This document shows, in pieces, positions 1 to 11,015 of a stretch of 64,000 nt of DNA. How positions within the stretch are numbered: position 1 is the first letter of the stretch; every line of letters begins with the position of its first letter. Location: assembly GCA_028571685.1 (NCBI GenBank), contig CM053144.1, forward strand, positions 98,424,171 through 98,488,170. The letters run 5' to 3'. The notes below the pieces were generated by a model. That model did no database searches. It saw nothing but the letters and a program-made list of their open reading frames with translations, and had not been told where the DNA came from. This stretch comes from Heterohyrax brucei (lineage: Eukaryota > Chordata > Mammalia > Hyracoidea > Procaviidae). The position numbers and the translations under genes are program-made.

Positions 1-422
1 ATTATATAATGTTCCTCCACGTTGTGAATCCTGCTTTTTAATGAGAGAGGACGGGTGGCAACTGTATTGGTGGGACAGGACTCAGTGTGTAAGATAGTAT
101 TGTGTCTTGAGACAATCTCTTGAGCTATAAAAGAAAGAAGCTAGTAGACAAATTTGGGAACCTCATACCACCAAGAAGCAGTGCTGGGAACAGAGGGCAT
201 CCTTGGGAAAGAGCCTAAGGTCCCTGTACCTCAGAAACTCCCAGTCCAGGGGAAGATTGATGACAAGGACCTTTCCCAGAGGTAACAGAAAAAGACTTCT
301 CTCAATGTTGATCACCCGAATGTGGACTTACAGACTACTGAACTGTGACAAAATGAAACTCCTCTTTTTAAAGCCATCCACTTGGGGTATTTTCGTTAAA
401 GCAGCACTAGATGACTAAGACA
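1..422 (+). mobile_element. MaLR/ERVL-like LTR, 5' end cut by window
   Basis: The 3' part matches the family repeated throughout this window: 'accaccaagaagcagtgctg', 'gtccaggggaagattgatga', then 'agcagcactagatgactaag' and a terminal GACA at 419-422. The segment 'gagctataaaagaaagaag' at 130-148 is where other family members carry 'gagataaaaaggaaag'. The 5' terminus lies outside the window, so no TSD can be tested. The family name is inferred from similarity to MaLR LTRs and from the linked internal region at 55.4-56.7 kb. Confidence 0.65.
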
Positions 423-525
423 CAGTCAAACTTCTATCCTTCTCAAAATATTTCTGTAATCAGCCTGCTAAAAAGTCCAAAATGTAAAGCTCTATAGTTG
501 GTTATTGTATTAAGAATTATCCCCT

Positions 526-951
526 AGGGGTGCACCCTGAGATCTCCACTAAAAGACCACAATTGACAGTCCAGTGGCTTCGGTGTTTCCCTGCAAGCAT
601 GGCCCCTAGCCCTGATGCTGCCCTTGCCCATAAATCATAATGAAGGTCCACTCTTCAGACACGAGTGGATTGGACTTGGCAATGGAGAGTGACCATATAT
701 TGAATGCACTTTATGGTTCTATGCATCTGTAAGGTAACATCCTGCTGACCTCTGGCTGGAGTAAGCAGAGTGGGTGGAGAGGAGGGGAGACTGTTGGGAG
801 GATGAGACATGTATGGAGCAGAGAGGAACAGTATGCTGTCACCGGGCAGGGAGAGCAGTGGAAGCTGCATATAGGTGGGCATGTAAATTTATAGGGGAAT
901 GTACATTTTCACTCAGTCATTATAAAAAAAAAAGGGAAAAAAAATCTAAAA
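526..951 (+). mobile_element. 5'-truncated L1 insertion (3'UTR only)
   Basis: The block runs from 'ggggtgcaccctgagatctc' to 'tgtacattttcactcagtca' and an A-rich tail and matches the 3'UTR of the full-length L1 at 29350-29760. It is bounded by 14-bp direct repeats at 512-525 and 952-965 (aagaattatcccct / aagaattatcacct, one mismatch), a normal target-primed reverse transcription footprint. Confidence 0.9.
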
Positions 952-1109
952 AAGAATTATCACCTGAATTATTCTATTACAGTATAGTTAATACCTGGGA
1001 AAGTAATATAATCTACATAATGTTGAAGCAGAAACAGTTAACCAGTGACTACTGGTTAATACTTAACTAGTAATACTCTCTTTATCCTTCCATAAGCTCT
1101 TCAAAATAT

Positions 1110-1237
1110 GCCAAAGAGATCAACTCACTGTAACTCTATATGACAGGGTAGAACTGCCACACAGGGTTTCCAAGGATCAGCTGCTAACCTTTTGGTTAGC
1201 AGCCAAGCTTCTGCTTAACAACTGTGTCACCAAGACT
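1110..1237 (-). mobile_element. AfroSINE-type SINE
   Basis: Reverse-complement SINE: 'gtagaactgccacacagggt', 'accttttggttagcagccaa' and 'ttaacaactgtgtcacca' correspond to the tail, middle and tRNA-like head read backwards. The tail is short and diverged. Confidence 0.75.
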
Positions 1238-1566
1238 CTCAATAGTGTGTATTGTGGGTGTATTATCTTGTTGCTACGAAGTAGGGAATCCTATACTCAG
1301 CTCATACACTAAGCGAGAATTGACTCTTCTGACCAGCAGAGTTTAAAATAATCTTCCTGTTGGTGTAGCTCCTGCAGCACATAATTATGGCAGACAATGA
1401 AGATCCTGGCAGAACATAGAAAATTCAGCTATCAGTGAGAAAAGACAAAATCAAGACAAAGAGAACCTGGATTACAAAGAGAACTGAAGAGCCAAACAGT
1501 CTACAAAATTCGGTTCTAAGTTAATGAAGTAATCTGGCCGCCAGCAATTCTCAGAATGTAAAAGAA
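1238..1566. other. Unassigned non-repetitive stretch
   Basis: I see no reading frame, RNA gene or repeat family here that I recognise. It is AT-rich and contains only short runs of A and T. Confidence 0.4.
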
Positions 1567-1580
1567 CCAATGCTTTCTTT

Positions 1581-3337
1581 TTTTTTTCTTTCTTATTTAA
1601 CATGACTTAGTGAAAATGTACATTCCCATCTAAATTTACATGCCCATCTATGTGCAGTTTCCACTGCTCTCCCTATCCAGTGACAGCACACTGTTCCTCT
1701 CTGCTCCATACATGTCTCATCCTCCCAACAGCCTCCTTTCCTCTCCTCTCCACCCACTCTCCTTCCTCCAGCCAGAGGTCAGCAGGATGATATCCTATAG
1801 ATGTATAGAACCATAAAGTGCAACCAATATATGGTCATTCTGCATTGCCAAGTTCAATCCATTCCTGTCCAAAGAGTGGACCTTTGTTATAATTTATGGG
1901 TAAGGGCAGCATCAGGGCCGGGGGCCATGCTCTCAGGGGAACCCCTAAACCACTGAACCATCACTTGAGGTCTTTTAGTGGAGATCTCATGATGCACCCC
2001 TTTTTATTCTTGTGTTGCCAGTGAGACTCAACCTAGTGAGCTCCATCGTGGCTATCACTGATGGTGGCTGGGCACCATTCAGTTCTTCCAGTCCCAAGTC
2101 GATGAAGGCGCCCACTCTTGCGGGTCTCTCTGTCTTCTAGGTTGTCTTTACCACATGTCATTTTGGTCCTCGGTGAGCATCCGTTCCTGCTGAGTTGGGA
2201 CCATTTGCTGTGTCCTCGGATGGCAGCTTGGCAGCTTATATGACCCCAGACACCACTCACCAATGTGGGGTGCAGAGAGTTCTCTTAGCAAAATGCTAGT
2301 TGTGCCAATTAGCCTCTATTTCGCCTAAGAGCATGGTCCCCTGCCCCCTGCCCCAGCTACTCTATCCTTGCAATATTGGGTTAAGATGGAAGGAATACTC
2401 AAGTTATGCTTAAGTCCACTTAATGTTGTTCTTGTTTCTAATGTGTGCTATCACCACTTTCTCCCAACCATATTTCTAGCAACTATCTAAACTAAACCCT
2501 CCCTCCCTCACCCTCCTTCCCTCCCCTCCCTTGCAGCTGTCAAAGAGTCTTTTCTTCTATACACAAGTCTGTTTTTGAGATCTTATCGTAGAGGTCTCAT
2601 ACAATATTTGTCTCTTTACTTTCACTCAACATAATGTCTTCCAGTTGAAACCAGGTTAGGAGATGTTTCCTGGAATCATCATTATTCTTTATCATTGTGT
2701 AGTGCTCCATTGAGTATATGTACCATAGTTTACCTATCCATTCTTCTGTTGTTGGGCATCTGGGCTGATTCCATCTTTTTGCTGTCGTGGACTGTACTGC
2801 AATAAACATTCTTGTGCATGTGTCCGTTGGTGTGAAAGGCCTTGATTCTGTAGGATATATTCCAAGTAGTGGAATTACTGGGTCAAATGGTATATCGATA
2901 TCCATTTTTTTAAGGAAGCGCCAGATTGCCTTCCAAAGAGGCTGGACCATTTTGCAACCCCACCAACAGTGTAGGAGGGTTCCACTTTCTCCACAGCCTC
3001 TCCAGCATTTGTTGTTTTGTGTTTTCTGGATCATGGCCAATCTTGTTGGGGTGAGATGGTATCTCATTGTTGTCTTGATTTGAATTTCTTTAATAACTAA
3101 AGATCATGAACATGTCCACATGTGTTTTTTGGCTGCCTGGATCTCCTCTTTAGAGAAATGTCTGTCCATCTCCTTTGCCCATCGCTTAATTGGATGGTTT
3201 ATCTTCTTATTATTGATATTTTGTAGTATCTTATAGATTATGGAGATCAGGCGTTGGTCTGACATGGAGTTGCCAAATATTTTTTTCCCATTCTGTGGGT
3301 GTTCTTTTAATTCTATTAATAAAGTCTTTGGATGAGC
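1581..3337 (-). mobile_element. 5'-truncated L1, inverted (3'UTR plus ORF2 C-terminus)
   Basis: Reading from the poly(T) at 1581 the block is the reverse complement of the L1 3'UTR (to about 2590) and then of the ORF2 C-terminal region, stopping at a point matching about 28020 of the full-length element. Direct repeats 1567-1580 and 3338-3351 (ccaatgctttcttt / ccagtgctttcttt) are the TSDs. The C-rich tract at 2500-2540 is the complement of the L1 3'UTR G-tract. Confidence 0.9.
2597..3067 (-). pseudogene. L1 ORF2 C-terminal domain remnant (156 codons)
   Basis: The frame encodes the C-terminal end of L1 ORF2p, including the cysteine-rich segment C-x3-C-x7-H-x4-C ([18 protein letters not shown], early in the fragment) and the conserved '[12 protein letters not shown]' and '[20 protein letters not shown]' blocks. 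Its last residues differ from those of the copies ending at 28769 and 39447, as if a small deletion shifted the frame just before the stop. There is no endonuclease or reverse transcriptase domain in this truncated copy, so it is a dead fragment. Confidence 0.85.
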
Positions 3338-3351
3338 CCAGTGCTTTCTTT

Positions 3352-4860
3352 ATCACAAACATTGATCACTGACAAAACCATAGTCTGAGGGATAACTGCA
3401 GAAAGTAAGGGTACTATAATGAGAAAACAAACGCCCAGTGCATCACAGAATGAGATACGATAGAGAACTCAAAGGATTTCAGAATAATTGAGACAACTCA
3501 AAGATATGGAGAACACAGCAGAACAGATATTTTTCTTGGGTCAAATCTACTACGATGAACTGAAAGATGACATCAGAATTTAATCATTTTTGTATTTGTT
3601 ACATTAACACCTGTCAAAATGAGCTTAAATCATTTATTCTCATTACAGAGTCGGAATGCTCATCACTAGAAAACCTTTGGTTATCTTCATGAATTTCTGA
3701 CAAATTCTAACAAAATTTCAATATTAAAATATCAGAGTAAAGAAATGGCTGTTCACCTTTGAAAATTATTCCAAAGGAGAACAGAAAACAGAAATGCAAA
3801 CTCCATCTCCAACCACAGTAAGAGAAAGGGCTGACAGTTCGAAAGGATCAAATTAAGGCATGAGAAGCTGTCAAGAAAAGGCATATAAGTCTGCAAATCT
3901 CAAACAAAACTGAAAAGCCCAGTAGTTCAAAGTCATTGGCACATATAGAGGATGAAACCAACCATCCTGTCAGGGGTATAGCGGCAGAACTTTATTTGGC
4001 ACTGAAGAAAGCAGAATGTGGGACAGACAGCTGAGGAATCATATATGTGTTTATACAAAGCAAACTCATGATGAAGCAGAGAGGAAGAAATATACATTTT
4101 GCATTATGAGCAGCCTTGAATTTGCTCATCTCTCTTGGCTGAAGTGAAACAAAGGTTAATAGAAGGCACATACACCAAAGCCTATTTTACAAAGATATTA
4201 AATAGAAATTTCTGATCTGAAGGACAAACTCAAACTCATCTAAAGCTGTGTGGAACAATTATATAACAGCCAGCAGAAGATTTATAAAAAAGTATTGAGA
4301 GAAGGAAAGAAGCATGAAAAACAAATGACAAATGAAGAATAATCATATTAGCGTTGCTATGAAATGCATGAAAACTGTAACTTAATATAAAACACATAGT
4401 AAAAACTGTCTCTATAAAGTGGGACTTCAAAACAGAATTATGAAAGATCAAAGATGACATGGGGAAACAAGAAGAGTTAAAGATAAGTTTCCAAATGCAC
4501 AAAAGAAATGAGAAAGAAAAATAAAGCTATCTCAGAAATTAAGACCAAAAGGAAAAGAAATTGCAGGTACACTGAAAGAATTAAAAAACTGAAGTGAAAA
4601 CAAGTGAAGATCAAACAGAAAATGACAACTATGGAAAACATAAGAACTCTAATATATATCACTGGTGTCTCTGAAGAAAATGGAAATAAAGGGAATGGAG
4701 AAATACTAAAGGTGTCATTCAAAAAATTACATACATAAAATAAGATTTGAACCCTCAGATTTAAAGAAGCACATCATGTTTCTGAAAATACTAACACAGA
4801 ATGATCAACACCAAGACATATCTTACCAAATGTATTAGAGTCCACTGGAAGACAGAATTC
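3352..4860 (+). other. Old A-rich DNA, possibly HAL1/L1 ORF1-derived in part
   Basis: The + strand is purine-rich. Around 4560-4840 phrases such as 'atatcactggtgtctctgaa' followed by 'gaaaatggaaataaa' resemble the L1/HAL1 ORF1 RNA-binding region (I-x-G-[VI]-x-E-E type), but no frame survives. The rest (3352-4500) I cannot assign. A consensus alignment is needed to confirm HAL1. Confidence 0.3.
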
Positions 4861-4940
4861 ACACAGTAACTTGATCAGGGGAAGTTTAATATAAGGAAGT
4901 ATTAACTGCAATGGGGCTGGGATAATAACGACCAGCTAAT

Positions 4941-4966
4941 ATCCGACTCGACGGCACTTGGCTGGC
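4941..4966 (+). repeat. Orphan SINE-tail-like motif, copy A
   Basis: The stretch 'ccgactcgacggcacttggc' followed by 'tggc' resembles the last 20-odd bases of the local SINE/RTE tail, but no SINE body precedes it. Six-base direct repeats GCTAAT lie at 4935-4940 and 4965-4970, the second overlapping the motif end. The same motif stands alone at 23701, 35862 and 38779. Confidence 0.6.
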
Positions 4967-5149
4967 TAATAAGAAGAAAGGAGAATTCCGAAAAATGTAG
5001 AAAGAGCAGCCAGTATCCTGAAGGCTGAGGTGGGAAGAGGGATTCCCCTTCTCTCCCTCTACACCAAAGCTAAAATCTAAATTTTACTGAAAAATAAGTG
5101 ACACTGGATGTCAGAAAACTTATGGAGGTGGAACAGTAGCAGAACCTGG

Positions 5150-5885
5150 ACATCTACCCTTTGAAGAAACTATTCACGAGAAGCTGCTATGCCTCATGGG
5201 AAAGTTGCCCCCAAAGAGCACAACTGGAAGCCTTTCAAGGGCAAGTATCTTGTCAGCCCAATCCAGTGAGATGCCAAGGGAAGCAGTAGATGGCTGGGTG
5301 CTGCTGTCAAACATTTGTTTCAGGAAACAAGCAGCGAAGAAGCCACGCACTGTAGGTGCTGGGTGCTGGAGAATCCTCTGCACTGCAGGAGCCAGGTACT
5401 GAAGAAACTGCTCAAAGCACAGGACACGAGCACTGGAAAAACGACTGTGGGATCTGGGCACTGGAGAAACCATCCACAATGCTGAAGAGAGGTTCTGGAG
5501 AAGCTGTATGTTACAGAAGCCTGATGCTGCCGAAGCTGACCACACCGCCGGAACCCGGCACTGCTGAAGTTGCCCAAGTTGAATAAGACTGAGTGTTAGA
5601 GAACCAGTGCTGAAAGAGCTGATGCTGAAAACTCCATATGCTATGCAAGCCAGGTGCCCTGCAGAAGCTTGGCAAGAGGAGTGCACTGGTACCAAGAAAG
5701 GAAAACTTTTCCTTCTCCAGTTACCCTCCAACACCATCTGCTGGCAAAGTTCAACAGCATGTCAGCTGGCAAAGTAGAAATATTTGCAAGATTCAGTCCC
5801 ATTATCACAAAATAGGGAATGAATGTGCATGTGAAAAGGCAACAAACTGATGACTGGCACAGTAAAATCAACGAAGAACAAATCC
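5150..5885. repeat. GC-richer degenerate tandem block, family unknown
   Basis: Between about 5350 and 5620 a loose 25-40 bp unit recurs with the core 'g(g/c)actggagaa': 'gtgctggagaatcctctgca', 'gtactgaagaaactgctc', 'gcactggaaaaacgactg', 'gcactggagaaaccatcc', 'gttctggagaagctgta'. Both strands stay open for 60-187 codons (for example minus strand 5174-5737), which I attribute to the biased repeat composition. No domain is recognisable. It could be part of an old LTR or LINE UTR with sub-repeats. Confidence 0.45.
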
Positions 5886-7270
5886 TTTGAATAGCTAGGT
5901 AAAAACATAACTAACATCTAAGGAAACATCAAGCTTGCTGCACTCCTTCTCCAAAGCAAAATTTAATGCCAAATGACCAAATAAAGCAAAGCATTAGCAT
6001 AACCAGGAAATAGCAGGTCCTGTTGAATCATGGGAATCAGGGACTGAAAACGGCTTGATTTAGTCAATTAACAATGGAAGAACTCTGGGTGACAATCTAA
6101 TCCACTCTGCCTTTGATACAGGCAGCATTTATAATTGAACAGATTTGAACATTTACGTCCAGATACTTTATCAACTAGATTGAAAAGGTTGCCAGTGTCC
6201 CTAGCTGGCTGCTTATTATATTTTCTATCAATAGCTAATAAAATCCACCTCAATTCTCATAGTTAAAAACAACATGAACTACTAGTGAGTTTAAAAATGT
6301 ATTCTATAGCTAGAAAGGACTGAAATTAGGATAAACTTAAGCTCCCCTAACTGCCATAAAAAGTGAGCAAAAAATATGCTCACTTTATGTAAGTTCTACC
6401 ATGTATGGAGTAGAAAGACAAATACAACTTAAATAAGCATTTGCTCTTTCCTCAACTCTTACATTTTACCAATTTTCATATTGACTCTATCCCTATAGTA
6501 TCTATCAATCAGTAATATTTTAGATTAAAGTATTACTGAGGCATAGTAAAGATGAGTGTCACTCCAGCCTACTTCTCCTCAAGAGACAGGCAGTATTTAC
6601 TTAAGATGTACTAAGTAGTAACATGGGGTTAAGCAATAAAGCCCTAATAATTTCTCCAGAACACACGGGAATAGCTTAACTTAAACATTAATTTTTATTT
6701 CTCTTACTGTGAATTTCAGATAACTATAATTTTTTTTGGATACTTTTTTTAATGCCCTGGGATCAATTTAACAAGTAATTGGCTTATTCCTTTGCTTTAG
6801 TATTTGACTTTCAAATAAAGTATATGTTTGTACCCTTCTGTAAGATGATAATTCTCTATTTTTAAAGAAGCAAGGCATTCTTTGATCAGATCAAGAGCCT
6901 GTTCATACTATAGCTATAAATCATTTCCAGTTCAGAAATATACTTTGTAGTCAGTAATTGCTAAGATTACTTAAAAAAAAGAAATGGATTTGGCCTAGTT
7001 TCTTATGTACAATTCTACCTACAAGCACTATTAAAGAAAACTCTTATGATAAACATATTAATACTTATTCAGAATCTCTTTCATCTTCATTTAAGAAGTA
7101 GCAGTGACTTCCGTCTACATAAGCAAAGTAAAAACGATATAAACTTAGGCACCCATACTCGTATGAACATTATGACAAAGCAGGAAGTGAGAGCTTTGAA
7201 TCCCACAAATACAAGAACACAACACTAAAGTTAGATGTCTCCAGCTCTGTCAATTCTTTCTCTCTAAGCC
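5886..7270. other. Unique AT-rich DNA
   Basis: I see no gene, RNA or recognisable repeat in this interval. The short open frames have no family features and no consistent strand. Confidence 0.4.
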
Positions 7271-7271
7271 T

Positions 7272-7560
7272 ATTTGGAAACCCTGGTGGCTTAGTGGTTA
7301 AGTGCTATGGCTGCAGTTTTCCTCGGTCCTACAAGGTCACTATGGGAAGCCCTGGTGGCCTAGAGGTAAAGTGCTACAGCAGCTAATCAAGAGGTCAGCA
7401 GTTCAAATCGACCAGGTGCATTTGGAAACTTGATGGGGCAGTTCTACTCTGATCTATAGGGTTGCTGTGGGTCAGAACTGACTTGACGGCACCTAACAAC
7501 AACAACGTAGGATCGCTGTGAGTCTGATTGGACAGCGACAGGTGTGGTATTTTTGGCCAC
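7272..7560 (+). mobile_element. SINE split by a second SINE
   Basis: The outer SINE starts 'tggaaaccctggtggcttag', loses part of its middle, and is interrupted after 'ctacaaggtcactatgg'. Its end resumes at about 7506 as 'gtaggatcgctgtgagtctg'. The pieces around the break are similar (aggtcactatg / aggatcgctgtg), as expected for a target duplication of the insert. Confidence 0.65.
7347..7505 (+). mobile_element. SINE nested inside the SINE at 7272
   Basis: A complete copy from 'gaagccctggtggcctagag' to 'acggcacctaacaacaacaa'. The tail is the RTE-type 'cctaacaacaac' rather than the 'gtgggtttggtttt' type, placing it in the subfamily that shares its 3' end with the RTE LINE. Confidence 0.8.
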
Positions 7561-7646
7561 ACGCCTCATCTGTAAAAGGTGAGTAAATGTCTGTATCTCA
7601 CTAGCTGTGCAGTGTAATGCTTACCGTAGTACCTGACACAGAGTTA

Positions 7647-7819
7647 CCAAACCAAAAATTCAAACCCACAGCCATTTAGTTGATTCCAACTCATAGTGGC
7701 CCTGTAGGATAGGATAGAAAACTGCCCCATAGGGTTTCCAAGGAGTGCCTGGCAGATTCCAACTGCCAACCTTTTGGTTAGCAGATGTAGCACTTAACCA
7801 CTATGACTCCAGGGTTTCT
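7647..7819 (-). mobile_element. AfroSINE-type SINE
   Basis: Inverted copy: tail 'attccaactcatagtggccc', middle 'gccccatagggtttccaagg', head complement 'tagcacttaaccactatgac'. It lies immediately before an RTE fragment on the opposite strand. Confidence 0.85.
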
Positions 7820-7884
7820 GACACTGAGTTACTACTCAGTAAATATAAGCTATCACCAGCAGCCCAAGGTAATAAAAATGGACT

Positions 7885-8143
7885 AGATACGGCCTGTCTT
7901 ACATACTTGGGATATGTTGTCAGGAGGAATCAACCCCTGGGAAAGACATCATGCTTGGTAGAGTGGAGGGGCACAAGAAAGAGAAAGACCCTCAACAAGA
8001 TCAACTGACACAGTGGCTGCAGCAGGAGGCTTAAACATAAAAACTATCGTGGGCATGGTGCAGGACTGCGCAGTGTTTCATTCTGTTGTGCACAGGACTT
8101 CTAGGAGTTGAAATTGACTCAACAGCACCTAACAGCAATAAAT
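7885..8143 (+). mobile_element. RTE/BovB-like LINE 3' fragment
   Basis: The block includes 'gttgtcaggaggaatcaacc', 'gaaagacatcatgcttggta', 'gaaagaccctcaacaagatc' and ends 'tcaacagcacctaacagca'. It matches the last 250 bases of the RTE piece at 17600-17854. Only the very end of the ORF and the 3'UTR are present. Confidence 0.8.
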
Positions 8144-9083
8144 AAGGACTGCAAAGTAAAAATACAGATACGTACAAAATCACATACTAAGAAACATACA
8201 AACTGAAAGCATTTACATGTTATATGTTGCACATGTCTTATCTCCCTTGCTTGAAGAGATGCATATGGGAAGGACAGCTTCAAGCCCTTGTGCCCATTGG
8301 ACAGAGCATGACTGAGAGCAAAAGCAAGAAGGGAGTACGTAAACAGAGTTTTGTTATCTATTTGTTCTCTGTCATCTTTTAAAAATAAATCAATTCTAAT
8401 TCGAAAACTCTTCTTATGCATTAAATGCATTTGGGACAACATGTGGCTGTGAGTGCCATGGGCCATCCATAAAACATAACTCTTCTCCCAACACCAGGTA
8501 TCCACAACCTGCCAGTGGGAATTGTATCACTCCTTTTTAATGGCCAGAGTTATTTTCACAACCAATTGTTCTTTTCCACATTTGGAATAAAATTACCAGT
8601 ACAAAAAATTACTTCTTTACATACTGAATGGAGTTTTCTTCATTGAGAGGTAGGGGTAAGTAGAGAACATGTAAGGAAACACAGTAATAAGTGATGTCTT
8701 TGTTTAATTAAATTAATAAAATTAATTAATAAAATTTCTCTCCTAACAGGGAAACTGCCCTCCAAACAGCTATCAAGAAACGAAGTACCTAAAACTGGGT
8801 TTCTTTATTTTACTGGTCTTAAAGGTCATCCTAGTATAAAAATACTTTCATTTACTTAGTTTAGCCCTAAGGACACTCAGAGCAGTTGGGTCCTGTCAAG
8901 AACAGCCCGGCAGGAGAAGGTCCTTGTCGGCTCCTGCAGGGGCATGGATGCTGACCTATGCTGCTGCTTGGTCTGTATCACACATTCTGCGCCTTTTTTA
9001 ATCCTTCACTTGCTTCCTAAGGACATTTGGCACCTGAAATACTCAGTCTGCATAAAAATCAAAATTTAACACCAAATACAAGA
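8144..9083. other. Unique DNA, no assigned feature
   Basis: No repeat or gene is recognised. A small GC-richer patch at 8880-8990 carries no open frame of note. Confidence 0.4.
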
Positions 9084-9615
9084 TGTTTTAGTCAGCTGGT
9101 GCTGCTGTAATAGAAATACCACAGAGTTGATAGCTTTAACAAAGGAAGGTTTATTCTTACACAGTCCGGTAAGCTACAAGTCCAAATTCTGGGTGTCTGC
9201 TCCAGGGGAAGGCTTTCTCCGTTGTCAGCTCTGGAAGAAAGTCCGGTATTGTATCAGTCTTTGTCCGGGGAGCATTTTGGCATGGGAACCTCAGGTCTGA
9301 AGAATGTGCTTTTCTCCCAGTGCTGCTTTCTTGATGATACAAGGTTCCCAATTCTCAGCCTGCAAACCATACTCCAGGGAAACCATACTCTACAGAAACC
9401 ATAGTAGTAGGTTGGAGCAAACCATACTCCAGGGAAACTCCCTTTACAGTGGAGCAGGGAGGTGATCCTATGAAGGGATTTACAGTCCCACCCTAATCCT
9501 TTAACATACAGCATAGGAAAACCACAAAACGGAGAACAGTCACAAGATATTGGGAATCATGGCCCAGCCACATAGCTACACCTATTTTGGGGGGGACACA
9601 ATTCAATCCATGACA
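9084..9615 (-). mobile_element. MaLR/ERVL-like solo LTR
   Basis: It runs from 'tgttttagtcagctggtgct' to 'gacacaattcaatccatgac' plus the terminal A. Five-base TSDs CAAGA sit at 9079-9083 and 9616-9620, establishing both termini. Within it the 22-bp string beginning 'gcaaaccatactccaggg' occurs at 9362 and 9417, a local 55-bp duplication not seen in sister copies. Confidence 0.85.
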
Positions 9616-9620
9616 CAAGA

Positions 9621-10755
9621 CAAAAAAAAGTCTTGCTAGAGTCAGTGATTTTATTAATTATTTGATCAAAGGGAAGCAGAGAGTAGCTCACAATGTCTCA
9701 TTCAAACAAAGAAAAGTTAAAACAAAGATCTGGACTGTCATCCCAAGAGTTTTCATCGCTTCACATAAATTCATTCTGCTTGCTTAGATATTGATTTTAA
9801 AAAAAGATAATGTTAAATTTTAGAGTCTGAGTATCGCCAGAAGTTTTAAAGAATGACAGAGAAAGACATTTTCATGGTTAGAAGAAAAGACAGCAGAGTT
9901 CTCTCTGTTAGATAAAGCACAGGTTTAAATCTGACATTTCCATTCCTCAAACTGGATCAGTATTTATTTTCCATCAGATGTTTTAAAGAATAGTCTTAGC
10001 TTTTTGTTTTATCACAAGATATTCTAATTGTTACTCTGTTTCAAATGAAACACTTGAGCAAAGAACCATTTTATCAGGAAAAAAAGCTTCACTCAGCTTA
10101 ATTAGAGGCTCATGGTCCCTGGTTCTGGTCAGAATCCATTAGCCAGCAGTGAAACAAGGAAATATCTATATGACTAATAGAAACAAAGTGCTAACAAAAA
10201 AAAAGAAAGAAGGAATTCTGGTTTTTATACTGGTAAAATGTGGGGCTTGTAATGTTATGTCTACCTCTTTGACCTCCAGATTGCTGTGAACTGCCACTTT
10301 CTGTTGACAGCCCCACTGCAGCACCCTACAGACTTTGTACTAGTGAATATTATCATCTTGTTTAGTACTAATCTTATTTCTAACACTTATTTGGATTGTT
10401 AAAACACTGACATACTATGCAAATTAATCAATCTTTATGACAATCATTTTTATTTATGATTTGGTCTTGTTGACAGAGATGCTCTTTTTGCCTCTGCCAG
10501 TGTAACAGAACAAAGTATTCTCTATGGAAGCAACATAAAGCTTTCAAAGATGTACACACGGAATTCTAGCAAAAGGCCTTCAAGGTCCTCAGGTATTGTG
10601 AGTCAATCTATCTGCTGAATTTTAGCTCCAATTACCTCCTTGTGCAAGCCTATCTCTCCAGACAACCTGAACTTCTAAAGACATCTCAAATTTTCCTATA
10701 GCATCAGCTTTTCTCTGACAGAAACATCTGCTGTTCTTAACTCTGCACGTCCAAG
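9621..10755. other. Unique DNA, no assigned feature
   Basis: AT-rich sequence without open frames longer than expected by chance and without a repeat family I recognise. Confidence 0.4.
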
Positions 10756-11015
10756 TTTTATAGATCTTTAGAGTCATTGGGAAACAATACCTCTTCCAAA
10801 AACCTCTCCCTGACTGCCCAGTGCAAAGTGTCCTCTCCACCCTCTGCACCATAGCGCTACTTCTGTACCTTTCATGCAACATGTACAACTTTCTGTCTGT
10901 TGTACATGTCTTATTTCTCTTTATAGGCCCGAAGCAATTTCAGGGCAAGGCTCATAGCTTAGCCCTAATCTTTGCACATTTATTAGAAACTCAGCTACTA
11001 TTTGATGAATCAGAA
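10756..11015 (+). mobile_element. L2-like ancient LINE 3' end
   Basis: The order 'acctctccctgactgcccag', 'acatgtcttatttctcttta', 'agggcaaggctcatagctta' then 'tactatttgatgaatcag' follows the typical L2 3' end (phrases akin to 'cttccctgacc', 'gggcaggga', 'tttgttgaatga'). It is heavily diverged. A 142-codon frame starting at 10821 begins inside this repeat and has no family resemblance. Confidence 0.55.

Noticed and set aside
5174-5737. 187-codon minus-strand frame as a gene
   Set aside because: It lies in a biased tandem block with frames open on both strands, has no recognisable domain, and no splice or promoter context.
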